Assembly (NCBI RefSeq): GCF_039852015.1
Contig: NZ_CP156628.1
Coordinates: 558,001-622,000, forward strand
From: Robbsia sp. KACC 23696
GTDB lineage: Bacteria; Pseudomonadota; Gammaproteobacteria; Burkholderiales; Burkholderiaceae
Reading direction: 5' to 3'
Length of the DNA: 64,000 bases
Made by a program: the position numbers and the translations under genes. The notes under the pieces were generated by a model. That model was not told the DNA's origin. It searched no databases and worked only from the letters and a program-made list of their open reading frames with translations. This document shows positions 18,021-27,329 of the stretch, in pieces; the first letter of the stretch is position 1; each line of letters begins with the position of its first letter.

Positions 18021-19361
18021 TTACTGTTCCAGCGGTTTGCCGGCGGTTTCACGGGCGCACAGCAGTGCGATGATCGTGATGGCCAGCGCAGCGGTGATAT
18101 AGAGCGATACGGCGATCGTCGAGTGATAGTGCTTATAGAGGCTGATGATGATCAGCGGCGCAAAACCCCCACCGACGATGCCCGAGAGCGTATAGGTCAA
18201 CGACGAGCCGGCATAACGCACGCGGGTGGGAAACTGCTCGGTCACGAACGAGGCCTGCGGTCCGTACATCACGGCGTGCAAGGTCAAGCCGCCGATCACC
18301 GCCAGCGCGATCATGACCGGATGCGCGGTGTCCAGCAGCACGAAGAAAACATAGGCCCAGATGACGGCGCCGATTGCGCCGCAGAGATACACCGGCCGCC
18401 GACCGAAACGATCCGACAGCGCGCCGAAGAATGGCACGATGGCCGCGTTGATCGCCGTGCCCAGCAGCACCGCCGTAAGCGCCACGCTGCGCGGCAGATT
18501 CAATACCGTGGTCACATAGGTCAGCGTGAACACGACCATCAAGGCATACAACACGTCCGATCCGACCCGGGCCGCGCCGGCGACGATCAGGCGGCGCCAG
18601 TAGTGCGTCAGCACCTCGGCTACCGGCACTTTGACGACGGCGTGTGCCTCGCTGAGCTTTTCGAAAGCGGGCGTCTCGGAGACGCCGCGACGAATCCAGA
18701 AGCCGAATCCGACGAGCAGCAAGCTGGCCAGGAAGGGCACGCGCCAGCCCCAAGCGAGGAATTCGTCCGACGACAGCGAAAGGTTCAACAGCGCGATCAG
18801 GCCGGTTCCCAGCAACGTGCCGAACGACGGTCCCATTTGCGTCCAGGACGCATTGAGCCCGCGTTTTTTCTGATCACCGTGTTCCACGGCTAGCAGGACG
18901 GCGCCGGCCCATTCCCCGCCGAGGGCGATCCCTTGCACGAAGCGCAGCGCGACGAGCAGGATCGGGCTGGCGATGCCGATCGACGCATAGGTCGGCAAGA
19001 CGCCCATCAGGGCGGTGCACAGACCCATCAGTACCAATGTCAGCATCAGCACCGCGCGACGACCGATCTTGTCGCCGAGGTTGCCGAAAAAGAAGCCACC
19101 GAGCGGTCGTGACACATAGCCGACGGCATAGGTCGAGAATGCCAGGATGGTGCCCGCGAGCGGGTCGACGGACGGGAAAAACAGCTTGTTGAAGACAAGC
19201 GCCGACAAGGTGTTGTAGACGGTGAAGTCATACCATTCGAGCGAGGTACCGATCATGCTGGCGCCGGCAAGGCGGCCACGGCCGACACGCGGCTTGTGCG
19301 TGCTCGTGCCCTCGGAGCGTCCCGCGTGGGGGGTGGTATCGGGCGGTAGGATGGTATTCAT
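18021..19361 (-). CDS. MHS-family (ProP/ShiA-like) MFS transporter
   Basis: A 446-residue metabolite:H+ symporter. SLEWYDFTVYNTLSALVF in helix 1, RPLGGFFFGNLGDKIGRR in helix 2-loop 3 and RFVQGIALGGEWAGA in helix 4 are the MHS signatures. Relatives import shikimate, citrate, ketoglutarate, proline or dicarboxylates. It shares a transcript with the DUF2848 gene and lies 174 bp after a LysR gene on the same strand. Import of a carboxylic acid is the likeliest role. Confidence 0.85.
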   Translation of the reverse strand: MNTILPPDTTPHAGRSEGTSTHKPRVGRGRLAGASMIGTSLEWYDFTVYNTLSALVFNKLFFPSVDPLAGTILAFSTYAVGYVSRPLGGFFFGNLGDKIGRRAVLMLTLVLMGLCTALMGVLPTYASIGIASPILLVALRFVQGIALGGEWAGAVLLAVEHGDQKKRGLNASWTQMGPSFGTLLGTGLIALLNLSLSSDEFLAWGWRVPFLASLLLVGFGFWIRRGVSETPAFEKLSEAHAVVKVPVAEVLTHYWRRLIVAGAARVGSDVLYALMVVFTLTYVTTVLNLPRSVALTAVLLGTAINAAIVPFFGALSDRFGRRPVYLCGAIGAVIWAYVFFVLLDTAHPVMIALAVIGGLTLHAVMYGPQASFVTEQFPTRVRYAGSSLTYTLSGIVGGGFAPLIIISLYKHYHSTIAVSLYITAALAITIIALLCARETAGKPLEQ

Positions 19362-19535
19362 TTGAATCTCCGGTATCCACGGGATGCAGCAGGTGCAATG
19401 GGGCCAAGGCGCCAGTGTTGCGGTGGACGGAAATCGGGTCCAACTAGAAAAAAAATTCGGAACAAAAAGATTTACTTATCACCGACAACGGGCAAAGCCT
19501 CACGCCCCTGCACGCCAGACAGCGCGGCACCCCGT

Positions 19536-20420
19536 TCAATAATGAAATTGTGCGGCGATTTCCCGGCTGAGCTCGGCGATACGCTCGGCGATCGGGTGGC
19601 TTTGCGTGCGGTAGGCGGCAATCAGCGGCAGCGCGGGGAATGGCGCATCGACGTCGAGGACGACGAGCAGGCCATCGCGGATTTCACGTTGAATAATGGC
19701 CGGCGGCAGCGCCGTGATGCCAAATCCATCGGCCACCAGGCGGATCATCGCCGCCACCGAGGTGATGCAGTTGATCCGAGCCGGCCGCTCCACGGCGCTG
19801 GCGAAGAGCTGTTCCATCGTCGCGTGCGGGCCGGAGTGGCGCGCGAAACTGACGATCGGATAGGCGGCCAGATCGGACAGTGTCAGCGTGCGCTCCGGGA
19901 ATGCGAGCGACGGACTGGCGACCCAACGCACGGGCAACTCCAGCAAAGGCAGACTGGTGAACTCGGGCGGGGGCAGGCGGTCGGTCTGCAGAATCAGATC
20001 CACCGTATCAGCGTGCAGCAGCCGCGCCAGATGAATCGTCGTATCGCTGGTGACTTCGATCTCGAGCCGAGGATAGCGGCTGCGGATCGCCGCCATCAGC
20101 GCCGGGAAGAAACTGTGGACGATCGATTCGATCACGCCGATGCGCAGCAGGCCGCCTTTGGCGTCCGCATCGTCGGCCTCGCGGCGCATTTCCTCATGCA
20201 GGCGGACGATGCGTTCCGCATACGCCAACATTCGGCGACCGGCGGGCGTAAGCGTGGCCGCGCGGGAGTTCCGATCGAACAGGCGCACGTCGAAGTTTTC
20301 TTCGAGCGCGGCGATTCGACTGGAGATGGAAGCCTGGGTGGTATGCAACTTCTCCGCGGTAACGCGGAAGTTCTGCAGCTTTGCAAGCCAGACAAAGGTT
20401 TCCAGAAAACGGATATTCAT
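19536..20420 (-). CDS. LysR-family transcriptional regulator
   Basis: This 294-residue regulator starts at MNIRFLETFVWLAKLQNFR, a typical LysR N-terminus, with HTH TTQASISSRIAALEENFD and an effector domain from about residue 85. The ATG at 20420 is chosen by homology; a further in-frame Met at 20465 adds 15 residues unlike the family. It heads the LysR-MHS-DUF2848 run and is divergent from the C4 acid-sugar operon, so the 407-bp region between them may serve both. Confidence 0.85.
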   Translation of the reverse strand: MNIRFLETFVWLAKLQNFRVTAEKLHTTQASISSRIAALEENFDVRLFDRNSRAATLTPAGRRMLAYAERIVRLHEEMRREADDADAKGGLLRIGVIESIVHSFFPALMAAIRSRYPRLEIEVTSDTTIHLARLLHADTVDLILQTDRLPPPEFTSLPLLELPVRWVASPSLAFPERTLTLSDLAAYPIVSFARHSGPHATMEQLFASAVERPARINCITSVAAMIRLVADGFGITALPPAIIQREIRDGLLVVLDVDAPFPALPLIAAYRTQSHPIAERIAELSREIAAQFHY

Positions 20421-20582
20421 GCGAGGGGCTTCACCGAAACGAACAGGCATGCGCGAAGACCGCATGCGCGCGAATTCCGGTGAACAAGGTCCAGGAATGA
20501 CGGCAAGCCATCATAGTGCAAGGAAAATCGAAAAGGGTGTTTTGACCGCCTTTTGGCGGCCATTCGCCACGCGCGCCTTCCA

Positions 20583-20762
20583 AAAACGATCATTGCCGGC
20601 GATCAGGATATGATCGATTCAGTCAAAACGTCATTGAATCGATCAACTTCACCCTATCGAAATGATCGAAGCATCACGATTTAGGGTTTTTACCGATCGG
20701 TGCGCTGTCCCAAAATGTTTAGAATGATCGAAACGAGCAAATTCCCGCTTTATTTTGATCGA
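20583..20762. promoter_or_regulatory. Cluster of TGATCGA-type operator boxes before the acid-sugar operon
   Basis: Within 180 bp there are six related boxes: AACGATCATT at 20584-20593 (reverse), TGATCGATTCA at 20611-20621 and its exact inverse TGAATCGATCA at 20635-20645 (13-bp gap), AATGATCGAA at 20661-20670 and again at 20723-20732 (62 bp apart), and TTGATCGATC near 20754-20763. Such TCGA-centred boxes in several copies resemble DeoR/GlpR-family control regions, and a DeoR gene lies in the downstream operon. The divergent LysR is the other candidate. The rest of the 407-bp intergenic region shows no gene. Confidence 0.55.
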
Positions 20763-20827
20763 TCTGAACAGCGTGCAGCGTCCCAACGCAAGCGACTGCA
20801 TCGTTTGGACGCGACAGGAGAACAATA

Positions 20828-21838
20828 ATGCAGTCCATCGCCCCTACGCCGTCCCTGCAATCCGCAGCGTCCAACGCTTCCAGTGGCGGCAGCGCCGCGC
20901 AGCCCGCGAAGAAGCCGTTCATGCCACGCGGCATCGTCCCGGCGCTGATCACGCCGATGACGGCCGACGAAAATGTCGATGAGGACGCATTGCGGGAACT
21001 GGTGGACCGCTTGATCGAAAAAGGCGTGCATGGCCTGTTCGTGCTCGGCACCAACGGCGAATTTATCTCCTTGAACGAGCGCGAAAAGCTGCGTATCGCC
21101 GCGATCGCGGTCGAACAGGCGCGCGGTCGCGTGCCGGTGATCGCCGGAACCGGCGCGTACGCCACGCGTGAAGTGATCGCCTTGACGCAGCAGATGCAGG
21201 ACGTCGGCGTCGATGCCGCATCGGTGATCACGCCGTATTTCAATGGCGCAACACAGCCGGAACTGGTCTCGCATTATACGAAGATCGCGCAGGCCTGCAC
21301 CTTGCCGCTGATGCTGTACACGATCCCCGCCAAGACCGGCGTGCAATTATCGATCGATTCGGTACGACGGCTCTCGGAGTTGCCGACGATTCGCGGGATC
21401 AAGGACAGCGGTGGCGACTTCGATCGCCTGGTGCAGTTGATCGGCTTGCGGCGTGACGATTTCGCGGTGCTGACAGGCACGGATTCGATGATTCTCTGGA
21501 CCTTGATCGCCGGCGGCGACGGCGCCGTGGCGGCAACGACGAACGCCGTGCCCGATGTCGTGATGGCGATCTGGCAACAGTTTCAGGCCGGCAATATTCC
21601 GGCGGCCCGCCGTGCGCAGGAAGCGCTGCGTCCGCTGCGCGATGCTTTCGCCTGGGCGACGATGCCGGTCGTGCTGAAAACCGCAGCCAATCTGCTCGGC
21701 ATGCCGTCCGGTCCCGCGCGCGCGCCGGCCTTGCCGCTGGATCCGCAGACGCGCGAAAAACTCGCCATCGCCTTGTCGGTGTACCGCGACTGGAAGGTCG
21801 ATGCCGACGTGTCGACGAAGACGGGGGGCGCAGCATGA
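20828..21838 (+). CDS. DapA/NanA-superfamily lyase or aldolase
   Basis: This 336-residue TIM-barrel enzyme of the dihydrodipicolinate synthase / N-acetylneuraminate lyase superfamily forms a Schiff base between a lysine and a 2-keto acid. Lys192 (GIKDSGGD) is the Schiff-base residue, Tyr164 lies in LYTIPAKTG, and the carboxylate-binding loop is GTNGE (74-78). About 30 extra residues rich in Ser/Ala precede the barrel. It is not the housekeeping DapA by context. It is first in the operon and overlaps the next gene by 4 bp. Aldol cleavage or dehydration of a 2-keto-3-deoxy sugar acid is the most likely role. GGAG lies 7 nt before the ATG. Confidence 0.85.
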   Translation: MQSIAPTPSLQSAASNASSGGSAAQPAKKPFMPRGIVPALITPMTADENVDEDALRELVDRLIEKGVHGLFVLGTNGEFISLNEREKLRIAAIAVEQARGRVPVIAGTGAYATREVIALTQQMQDVGVDAASVITPYFNGATQPELVSHYTKIAQACTLPLMLYTIPAKTGVQLSIDSVRRLSELPTIRGIKDSGGDFDRLVQLIGLRRDDFAVLTGTDSMILWTLIAGGDGAVAATTNAVPDVVMAIWQQFQAGNIPAARRAQEALRPLRDAFAWATMPVVLKTAANLLGMPSGPARAPALPLDPQTREKLAIALSVYRDWKVDADVSTKTGGAA

Positions 21839-23058
21839 GTCAGGCCGCCACCACGCCAGCGAGCACGCCGATCATCCGCCATGTCGTCACCGCGCCGCAT
21901 CTGGTGCATGGCTGTGGCAGTCTCGACCGATTGCTCGATTATCTGCCGCTCTTAAATCGCCCGGTGCGCCGCATCGCGCTCATCACCCAGCCGTCGATGG
22001 ATCGCCTCGGTGTCACCGAGCGTCTCGTGACGATGTTGCAGGGCGACGATATTCAAACCACGGTCGTGCGCGGCGTCATGCCTGAACCGACCATCGACAA
22101 TATCGAGACGGTATTCCTCGAGCAGATCGCGCCGACGCAGCCCGACGCGATTCTCGCGGTGGGCGGCGGCAGCGTGCTCGATGCGGCCAAATTGTTTGCC
22201 GTGCGGCTGACCAATGGCGAGCAGACCGATGCGACGGCGACCACGCCGCTGCGCGACTGGCTCGGCGTCGACAAGATCGCCTTGCCGGGCGTGCCACTGA
22301 TCGCCGTGCCCACGACCTCTGGCACCGGCTCGGAAGTCACGCCGAACGCCATCGTCACGCTGCCCGACGAGTCCTTGAAGGTTGGCATCGTCAGTCGGCA
22401 TCTGATGCCCTACCTGGTGCTATTGGACGCGACGTTGACCGTCAGCGTGCCAAAGCCGATCACGGCCGCCACCGGAATGGATGCCTTCGTCCATGCCTTG
22501 GAATCGTATATCTCGACGAAGGCGAATCCGGTCAGCGATATGTACGCGATGGCGTCGATGCGCTTGATCGGTGCCAACCTCGTGCAGGCCTACGAAAACG
22601 GCAGCGATCTGGCTGCCCGGGAAGCGATGCTGCTGGGTTCCACGTATGGCGGAATGGCGCTGACCGCGGCCGGCACGGCCGCCGTCCATGCGCTGGCTTA
22701 TCCGCTCGGCGGCATGTTCGATGTCACCCACGGTGTCGCCAACGCGATGCTGTTGCCGCACGTGATGGCCTTCAATCTGGATGCGATCGAACCGCGACTG
22801 GCCGAAGTGGCGCGGGCACTGAACCTGGCCGCCACGTCGGATAGCGATGCGAAGGCGGCGACCAATCTGATGCAGCAGATCGTCTCGTGGACCGCCGCGC
22901 TGGCCATTCCCCAAGACCTGACCGCCTTTGGCGTCCGGGACGAGCATGTGGACGCGCTGGCGGCGGCGGCATCGAAAGTCACGCGCTTGCTCGGCAACAA
23001 TCCCAAGACGTTAACGCTCGACGACATGCGCGCGATCTATCGCCGCTTGCTGCCATGA
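21835..23058 (+). CDS. Iron-type (group III) alcohol dehydrogenase
   Basis: This 407-residue NAD(P)-dependent dehydrogenase has the cofactor loop AVGGGSVLDAAK (108-119) and VPTTSGTGSE (158-167). All four metal ligands are seen: Asp216, His220, His285 and His299, with the usual 4-65-14 spacing. It should interconvert an alcohol and an aldehyde or ketone, for instance a product or precursor of the aldolase. It overlaps both neighbours by 4 bp (ATGA type), so translation is coupled. Substrate unknown. Confidence 0.88.
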   Translation: MSQAATTPASTPIIRHVVTAPHLVHGCGSLDRLLDYLPLLNRPVRRIALITQPSMDRLGVTERLVTMLQGDDIQTTVVRGVMPEPTIDNIETVFLEQIAPTQPDAILAVGGGSVLDAAKLFAVRLTNGEQTDATATTPLRDWLGVDKIALPGVPLIAVPTTSGTGSEVTPNAIVTLPDESLKVGIVSRHLMPYLVLLDATLTVSVPKPITAATGMDAFVHALESYISTKANPVSDMYAMASMRLIGANLVQAYENGSDLAAREAMLLGSTYGGMALTAAGTAAVHALAYPLGGMFDVTHGVANAMLLPHVMAFNLDAIEPRLAEVARALNLAATSDSDAKAATNLMQQIVSWTAALAIPQDLTAFGVRDEHVDALAAAASKVTRLLGNNPKTLTLDDMRAIYRRLLP

Positions 23059-24563
23059 GTGCCTTGCTCGACGCCGCGGATCGGACAACGTGTGCCAAGA
23101 CGGGCACATCCGTCGGCAGCGACACGTCGCACGCGGATCGCGTCGTGGCTAGGGGCGTGGCGCGGGAAGCGTCCGTGCCGTCGCTGTTGATCCTGGCCGA
23201 CGATCTGTCCGGCGCGGCGGACTGTGCCGCCACCGCGGTTCGCCATGGCGCACGGGCCATGGTCGCGCTGACGCCGCTTATTATCGCGTCGAACGCCGGT
23301 CCGCAATCGGATACTTCCACGCACGATGTCCTCGCGATCGATCTGGATTCGCGTCGGATGACGGCGGCCGAGGCGGCCGACGTGCATCGCGACGCGGTCT
23401 ATGCACATCGCGCCCAGCACGTGCACCACTCCCACCAAGCGCAAGGCGGCGAGCCGACTTCGGCCGGCAGGGCGCGGATTTTTAAAAAAGTGGACTCGAC
23501 CTTGCGTGGGCATCTTGCCGCGGAGGTCGCCGCGCTGGCCCGGCTCGTCGGACTGGCGGTTGTCGCACCGGCGTTGCCGGAAGCCGGTCGAACAACCGTG
23601 GGAGGCCGTCAGTTACTCCATGGCATTCCCGTCGAAGAAACGGAAGTTTGGCGCAACGAGCAATTGTCGGGAACGGCGGATCTGGTCGCGATGTTGCAAG
23701 TGGCCGGACTGACGGTTCGCCATCAGCCAGTGCCGCAACACGCGGCAGGTGCCGGTGTGGACGCTGCGTCGACGCACTGGCGCGAGGCGATACAGGCCGC
23801 TCGCGATAGCGGCGCCCAGGCACTCGTGTGTGATGCGCTCAGCAAGGCCGATCTCGATGCCATTGCCGATGCGAGCGTCACGCAGTCGGACGTGTTCTGG
23901 GTCGGCTCGGCCGGCCTCGCGCGATCGCTGACGCGCGCGCTGTCCGATATCGGGGCATTCGACGTGCGGCGCGATGCGTCGATCGCGCACACGCCATCGA
24001 CCCGAACGCACCTGCAGCGAGGCGCCTTGTTTGTCGTCGGCAGCATGTCCAGCGTCTCCCATGCGCAAATCGCCGCCTTAAGCGAGGTCGTCGGCGAGAC
24101 CTTGCAGCATATCGAAATCGATGTCGCCGATTTGTTGAGCGACGCGCCCGAAGCGGCTTCCTTGCAGGAACCGCTCGGCGTGTCGGAAGTGACGACGGCC
24201 TTGCAGGCCGGCCGCGATGTGGTGGTATCGCTCGCGCAGCGCGATCGTTCGCGTGTCGGTGAAGGGTATCGGCTGGCGCAAGCATTCGGCGCCTGCCTCG
24301 CGACGGCAGTCGGCGAAGCGTCGGCGGTGTTCGCGACGGGCGGGGAAACGGCACGGGCGTTGTTGTCGGCCGCATCGATCGCCTGCTTTATGCTCGATAC
24401 CGAAATCGCTCCCGGTGTGCCGCTCTCGTTGGCGGAAGTGCTGACCGGATCCGACGGGCACGCCCGATGGTTGCCGATCGTGACGAAAGCGGGCGCTTTC
24501 GGCGACAAAGACACGCTGGCTGTGGTGTGGCGCCATTTGAAAACGCTTGCGGCACGCACTTAA
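23055..24563 (+). CDS. DUF1537 four-carbon acid-sugar kinase
   Basis: A 502-residue kinase of the DUF1537 family (DtnK/DenK/OtnK type). It phosphorylates D-threonate, D-erythronate or related four-carbon sugar acids at O4 with ATP. The N-terminal substrate domain begins LILADDLSGAADCAATA, FKKVDSTLRGH is the substrate loop, and the nucleotide domain holds FWVGSAGLARSL and VFATGGETARALL. The ATG at 23055 overlaps the dehydrogenase stop. About 45 residues precede the family start, and an insert rich in His/Gln near residue 115-130 is unusual. It pairs with the PdxA2 gene downstream. Confidence 0.88.
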   Translation: MSALLDAADRTTCAKTGTSVGSDTSHADRVVARGVAREASVPSLLILADDLSGAADCAATAVRHGARAMVALTPLIIASNAGPQSDTSTHDVLAIDLDSRRMTAAEAADVHRDAVYAHRAQHVHHSHQAQGGEPTSAGRARIFKKVDSTLRGHLAAEVAALARLVGLAVVAPALPEAGRTTVGGRQLLHGIPVEETEVWRNEQLSGTADLVAMLQVAGLTVRHQPVPQHAAGAGVDAASTHWREAIQAARDSGAQALVCDALSKADLDAIADASVTQSDVFWVGSAGLARSLTRALSDIGAFDVRRDASIAHTPSTRTHLQRGALFVVGSMSSVSHAQIAALSEVVGETLQHIEIDVADLLSDAPEAASLQEPLGVSEVTTALQAGRDVVVSLAQRDRSRVGEGYRLAQAFGACLATAVGEASAVFATGGETARALLSAASIACFMLDTEIAPGVPLSLAEVLTGSDGHARWLPIVTKAGAFGDKDTLAVVWRHLKTLAART

Positions 24564-24690
24564 TCGAGAAAAAACGCATCACGCATCGAAACGTCGGGAA
24601 TCCGATTCAGAGATTTCGCCTTATTTCTTCCGCCGGGCCCTCGGTCCGGCGTCGAACCACACGAAACACGCGTAAAAAGGAGTAACCGTC

Positions 24691-25737
24691 ATGACCTACC
24701 GTCCGGTTATCGGTATCACGATGGGGGATGCGGCAGGCGTCGGCCCCGAAGTCATCATGAAAAGCCTCGCGCATGCGAGCGTCTACGAACAATGCCGTCC
24801 GCTAGTGATCGGCGATGCGGGCCGCCTGCGCGACGCCGCACGGCGCACCGGGCTGGCGCTGGACGTACGTACCATCGCCAGTCCCGCCGAAGCCGGTTTC
24901 AAGCAAGGCGTTGTCGATTGCATCGACCTGGGCTTGATTCCCGCCGATATGCCGTATGGCAAATTGTCGGCCGTCGCGGGCGACGCGGCATACCAGTACA
25001 TCGCCAAAACGGTCGAATTGACCTCGGCCGGTGAACTGGATGCGATCTGCACCGCCCCGCTGAACAAGGAAGCGCTGCATGCCGGCGGCCACATTTTCCC
25101 GGGTCATACGGAGATGCTGGCCCACCTGACCGGCATCGACGAAGTGTCGATGATGCTGGTGGCGCCGAAACTGCGGGTGATTCACGTCACCACGCATATC
25201 GGTTTGCTCGACGCGATCCGCAAGATCGAACCGGGCCTGGTGCAACGGACGATCGAACGCGGGCACGAAACGCTGGTGCGCGCCGGCATCGAAAATCCCC
25301 GAATCGGCGTCTGCGGCATCAACCCCCATGCCGGCGAAAACGGCCTGTTCGGTTATGGCGAGGAAGAAGAAAAGATCATCCCGGCCATCGAAGTATTGCG
25401 CGCGCGCGGATGGCAAGTGGAAGGGCCGTTGCCGGCCGATACCTTGTTCTTCCGTGCCGGCCGCGGCGACTTCGATCTGGTGATCGCGATGTATCACGAT
25501 CAGGGTCATGGGCCGGTCAAGGTCATGGGTTTGGAAAACGGCGTCAATGTCACGGTCGGGCTGCCGGTCATCCGGACGTCGGTCGATCACGGCACCGCGT
25601 TCGATATTGCCGGGACCGGCATAGCGGACGAGGGCAGCATGTTGGAAGCATTGCGACAAGCGCAGGAGCTCGCGACGCGGCGCTCGGCGAAGCAGAAAAC
25701 AGAACAAGGACAGCCGCAGCTCAGCACGCTTTCCTGA
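24691..25737 (+). CDS. pdxA2: PdxA2-type 4-phospho-acid-sugar dehydrogenase
   Basis: This 348-residue homologue of 4-hydroxythreonine-4-phosphate dehydrogenase has the three metal-binding histidines: His169 (THIGL), His213 (NPHAGENG) and His269 (YHDQGHG). In DUF1537 operons this branch (PdxA2) oxidises 4-phospho-D-threonate or -erythronate to the 3-keto acid, which loses CO2 to give dihydroxyacetone phosphate. Context, not sequence alone, points away from pyridoxine synthesis. AAAGGAG is about 9 nt before the ATG. It is 127 bp after the kinase on the same strand. Confidence 0.87.
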   Translation: MTYRPVIGITMGDAAGVGPEVIMKSLAHASVYEQCRPLVIGDAGRLRDAARRTGLALDVRTIASPAEAGFKQGVVDCIDLGLIPADMPYGKLSAVAGDAAYQYIAKTVELTSAGELDAICTAPLNKEALHAGGHIFPGHTEMLAHLTGIDEVSMMLVAPKLRVIHVTTHIGLLDAIRKIEPGLVQRTIERGHETLVRAGIENPRIGVCGINPHAGENGLFGYGEEEEKIIPAIEVLRARGWQVEGPLPADTLFFRAGRGDFDLVIAMYHDQGHGPVKVMGLENGVNVTVGLPVIRTSVDHGTAFDIAGTGIADEGSMLEALRQAQELATRRSAKQKTEQGQPQLSTLS

Positions 25738-25852
25738 AGACCCGGCAATAACAACAAACGCGACCCGGTCGAGCCGATAACGGCCTGCCGGGCAAACTGA
25801 ACCCACGGCGCCGTTCGCGCGCGACCGAGGGTCTCGCATAAAGGAGACAGGC

Positions 25853-27310
25853 ATGGATACGTCGAACCTGGGCACCACCTCGCTGATTCTCGGCATGGTG
25901 GCCGTGTATATCGTCGTGACGAGTATCGTCAGCGTCCGATTGCGCAGTAAAACCGCGTCGCAATTCATGGTGGCGGGGCGCTCGATGCCGGTGCTGTTGG
26001 TGTCATTCCTGATGATGTCGGAATTCATCGGCGCCAAGTCGACGGTGGGCACATCGCAGGAAGCGTTCAATGTCGGGATTGCCGCGTCGTGGTCGACGAT
26101 TGCCGCCTCGATCGGCTTTCTGCTGTTCGGCCTTTTCATGGCGCGACGCTTCTATAATTCCGGCGAATTTACGATCTCCGGCTTCATCGCCAACAAGTAC
26201 GGCAAGACGGCCAAGACGATCGTGTCCGCGATCATGATCTATGCGCTGTTCCTGGTGAACGTGGGCAACTACGTCAGCGGCGCGGCGGCCATCTCGACGG
26301 TCCTGAAGACGAATCTGCCCACCGCCGCGATCATCACGGCAATCGTCAGCACGATCTACTTTGCCTGGGGCGGTTTGAAGAGCGTCGCCTATATGACGGT
26401 CGTGCACAGCGCCTTCAAGCTCATCGGGATCTCGATTCTGGTCGTGGTGGCCTGGAAGATGACCGGTGGCATCGCACCGATGCGTGCCGCCATGCCTGAG
26501 CATTACTTCACGTGGCAGGGCTCGTTGAAGGTCGGAACCATCGGCGCCTGGGTGATCGGTACCGCCGGCGCGATCTTCTCCACGCAGTTTATCTTGCAAG
26601 CGATTTCAGCCACCCGTAGCGCCGTCTCCGCACGCAACTCGGCTTTGCTGTGCGCCGTGTTATGTATCCCGATCGCGTTGTCGCTGGGCTTCCTCGGCGT
26701 GGCCGCCAAGTTCCTGTTCCCTGGCATCAAGAGCCTGTACGCACTGCCGACGTTCCTGGAACATATGTCGCCGTTGCTGGCGGCCATCGTCACCACGTCG
26801 CTGGTTGCCTCGAACTTCGTCAGCGTCAGTACCGTCGCCTTGTCGATTTCCTCGCTGGTGGTCAAGGACTTCTACGTGCCGCGCTATAACCCGACGCCGG
26901 AACAGGAATTCAAGATGTCGCGTTGGATTTCGGTGGTGGTCGGCATCATTCCCCTGGTCTTCGTCCTGTTCGTGCCGCAGATTCTCGCCTTGTCGTTCTT
27001 CACCCGTGCCCTGCGCCTGACCGTATCGGTTGTCGCGCTGATCGGTATCTACCTGCCGTTCTACAACAGTGCGCGCGGTGCCTGCATCGGCATGATCGCC
27101 GCGACGATCGCGACCACCGTCTGGTACCTGCTGGGTAACCCCTTCGGTATCGACAATATGTATATCGCCTTGGCCGTCCCGGCCATCGTCATCGTCGTCG
27201 AGCGTTTGCTGTTCCCCTCGGGGAGCCGCGCCTCGACCGCAGCGATGATGGACAACGCCGCGTCCGGCGCATCGGCCGCGACGCACCTGACACGCCGTGA
27301 CGCGCATTGA
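25853..27310 (+). CDS. Sodium:solute symporter (SSS) family transporter
   Basis: A 485-residue inner-membrane protein with about 13 helices. SMPVLLVSFLMMSEFIGAKS near the start and the long hydrophobic core follow the SSSF (LeuT-fold) family that imports sugars, sialic acids, acids or vitamins with Na+. AAGGAG precedes the ATG by 5-6 nt. Its position between the PdxA2 and sialidase-like genes marks it as the uptake system for this pathway's substrate. Confidence 0.87.
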   Translation: MDTSNLGTTSLILGMVAVYIVVTSIVSVRLRSKTASQFMVAGRSMPVLLVSFLMMSEFIGAKSTVGTSQEAFNVGIAASWSTIAASIGFLLFGLFMARRFYNSGEFTISGFIANKYGKTAKTIVSAIMIYALFLVNVGNYVSGAAAISTVLKTNLPTAAIITAIVSTIYFAWGGLKSVAYMTVVHSAFKLIGISILVVVAWKMTGGIAPMRAAMPEHYFTWQGSLKVGTIGAWVIGTAGAIFSTQFILQAISATRSAVSARNSALLCAVLCIPIALSLGFLGVAAKFLFPGIKSLYALPTFLEHMSPLLAAIVTTSLVASNFVSVSTVALSISSLVVKDFYVPRYNPTPEQEFKMSRWISVVVGIIPLVFVLFVPQILALSFFTRALRLTVSVVALIGIYLPFYNSARGACIGMIAATIATTVWYLLGNPFGIDNMYIALAVPAIVIVVERLLFPSGSRASTAAMMDNAASGASAATHLTRRDAH

Positions 27311-27329
27311 ACGAATGAAGGAGCAGAAA

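Noticed and set aside
24691-25737. Pyridoxine biosynthesis PdxA
   Set aside because: It shares an operon with a DUF1537 kinase and sugar-uptake genes; the PdxA2 role fits better. Sequence alone does not exclude weak PdxA activity.
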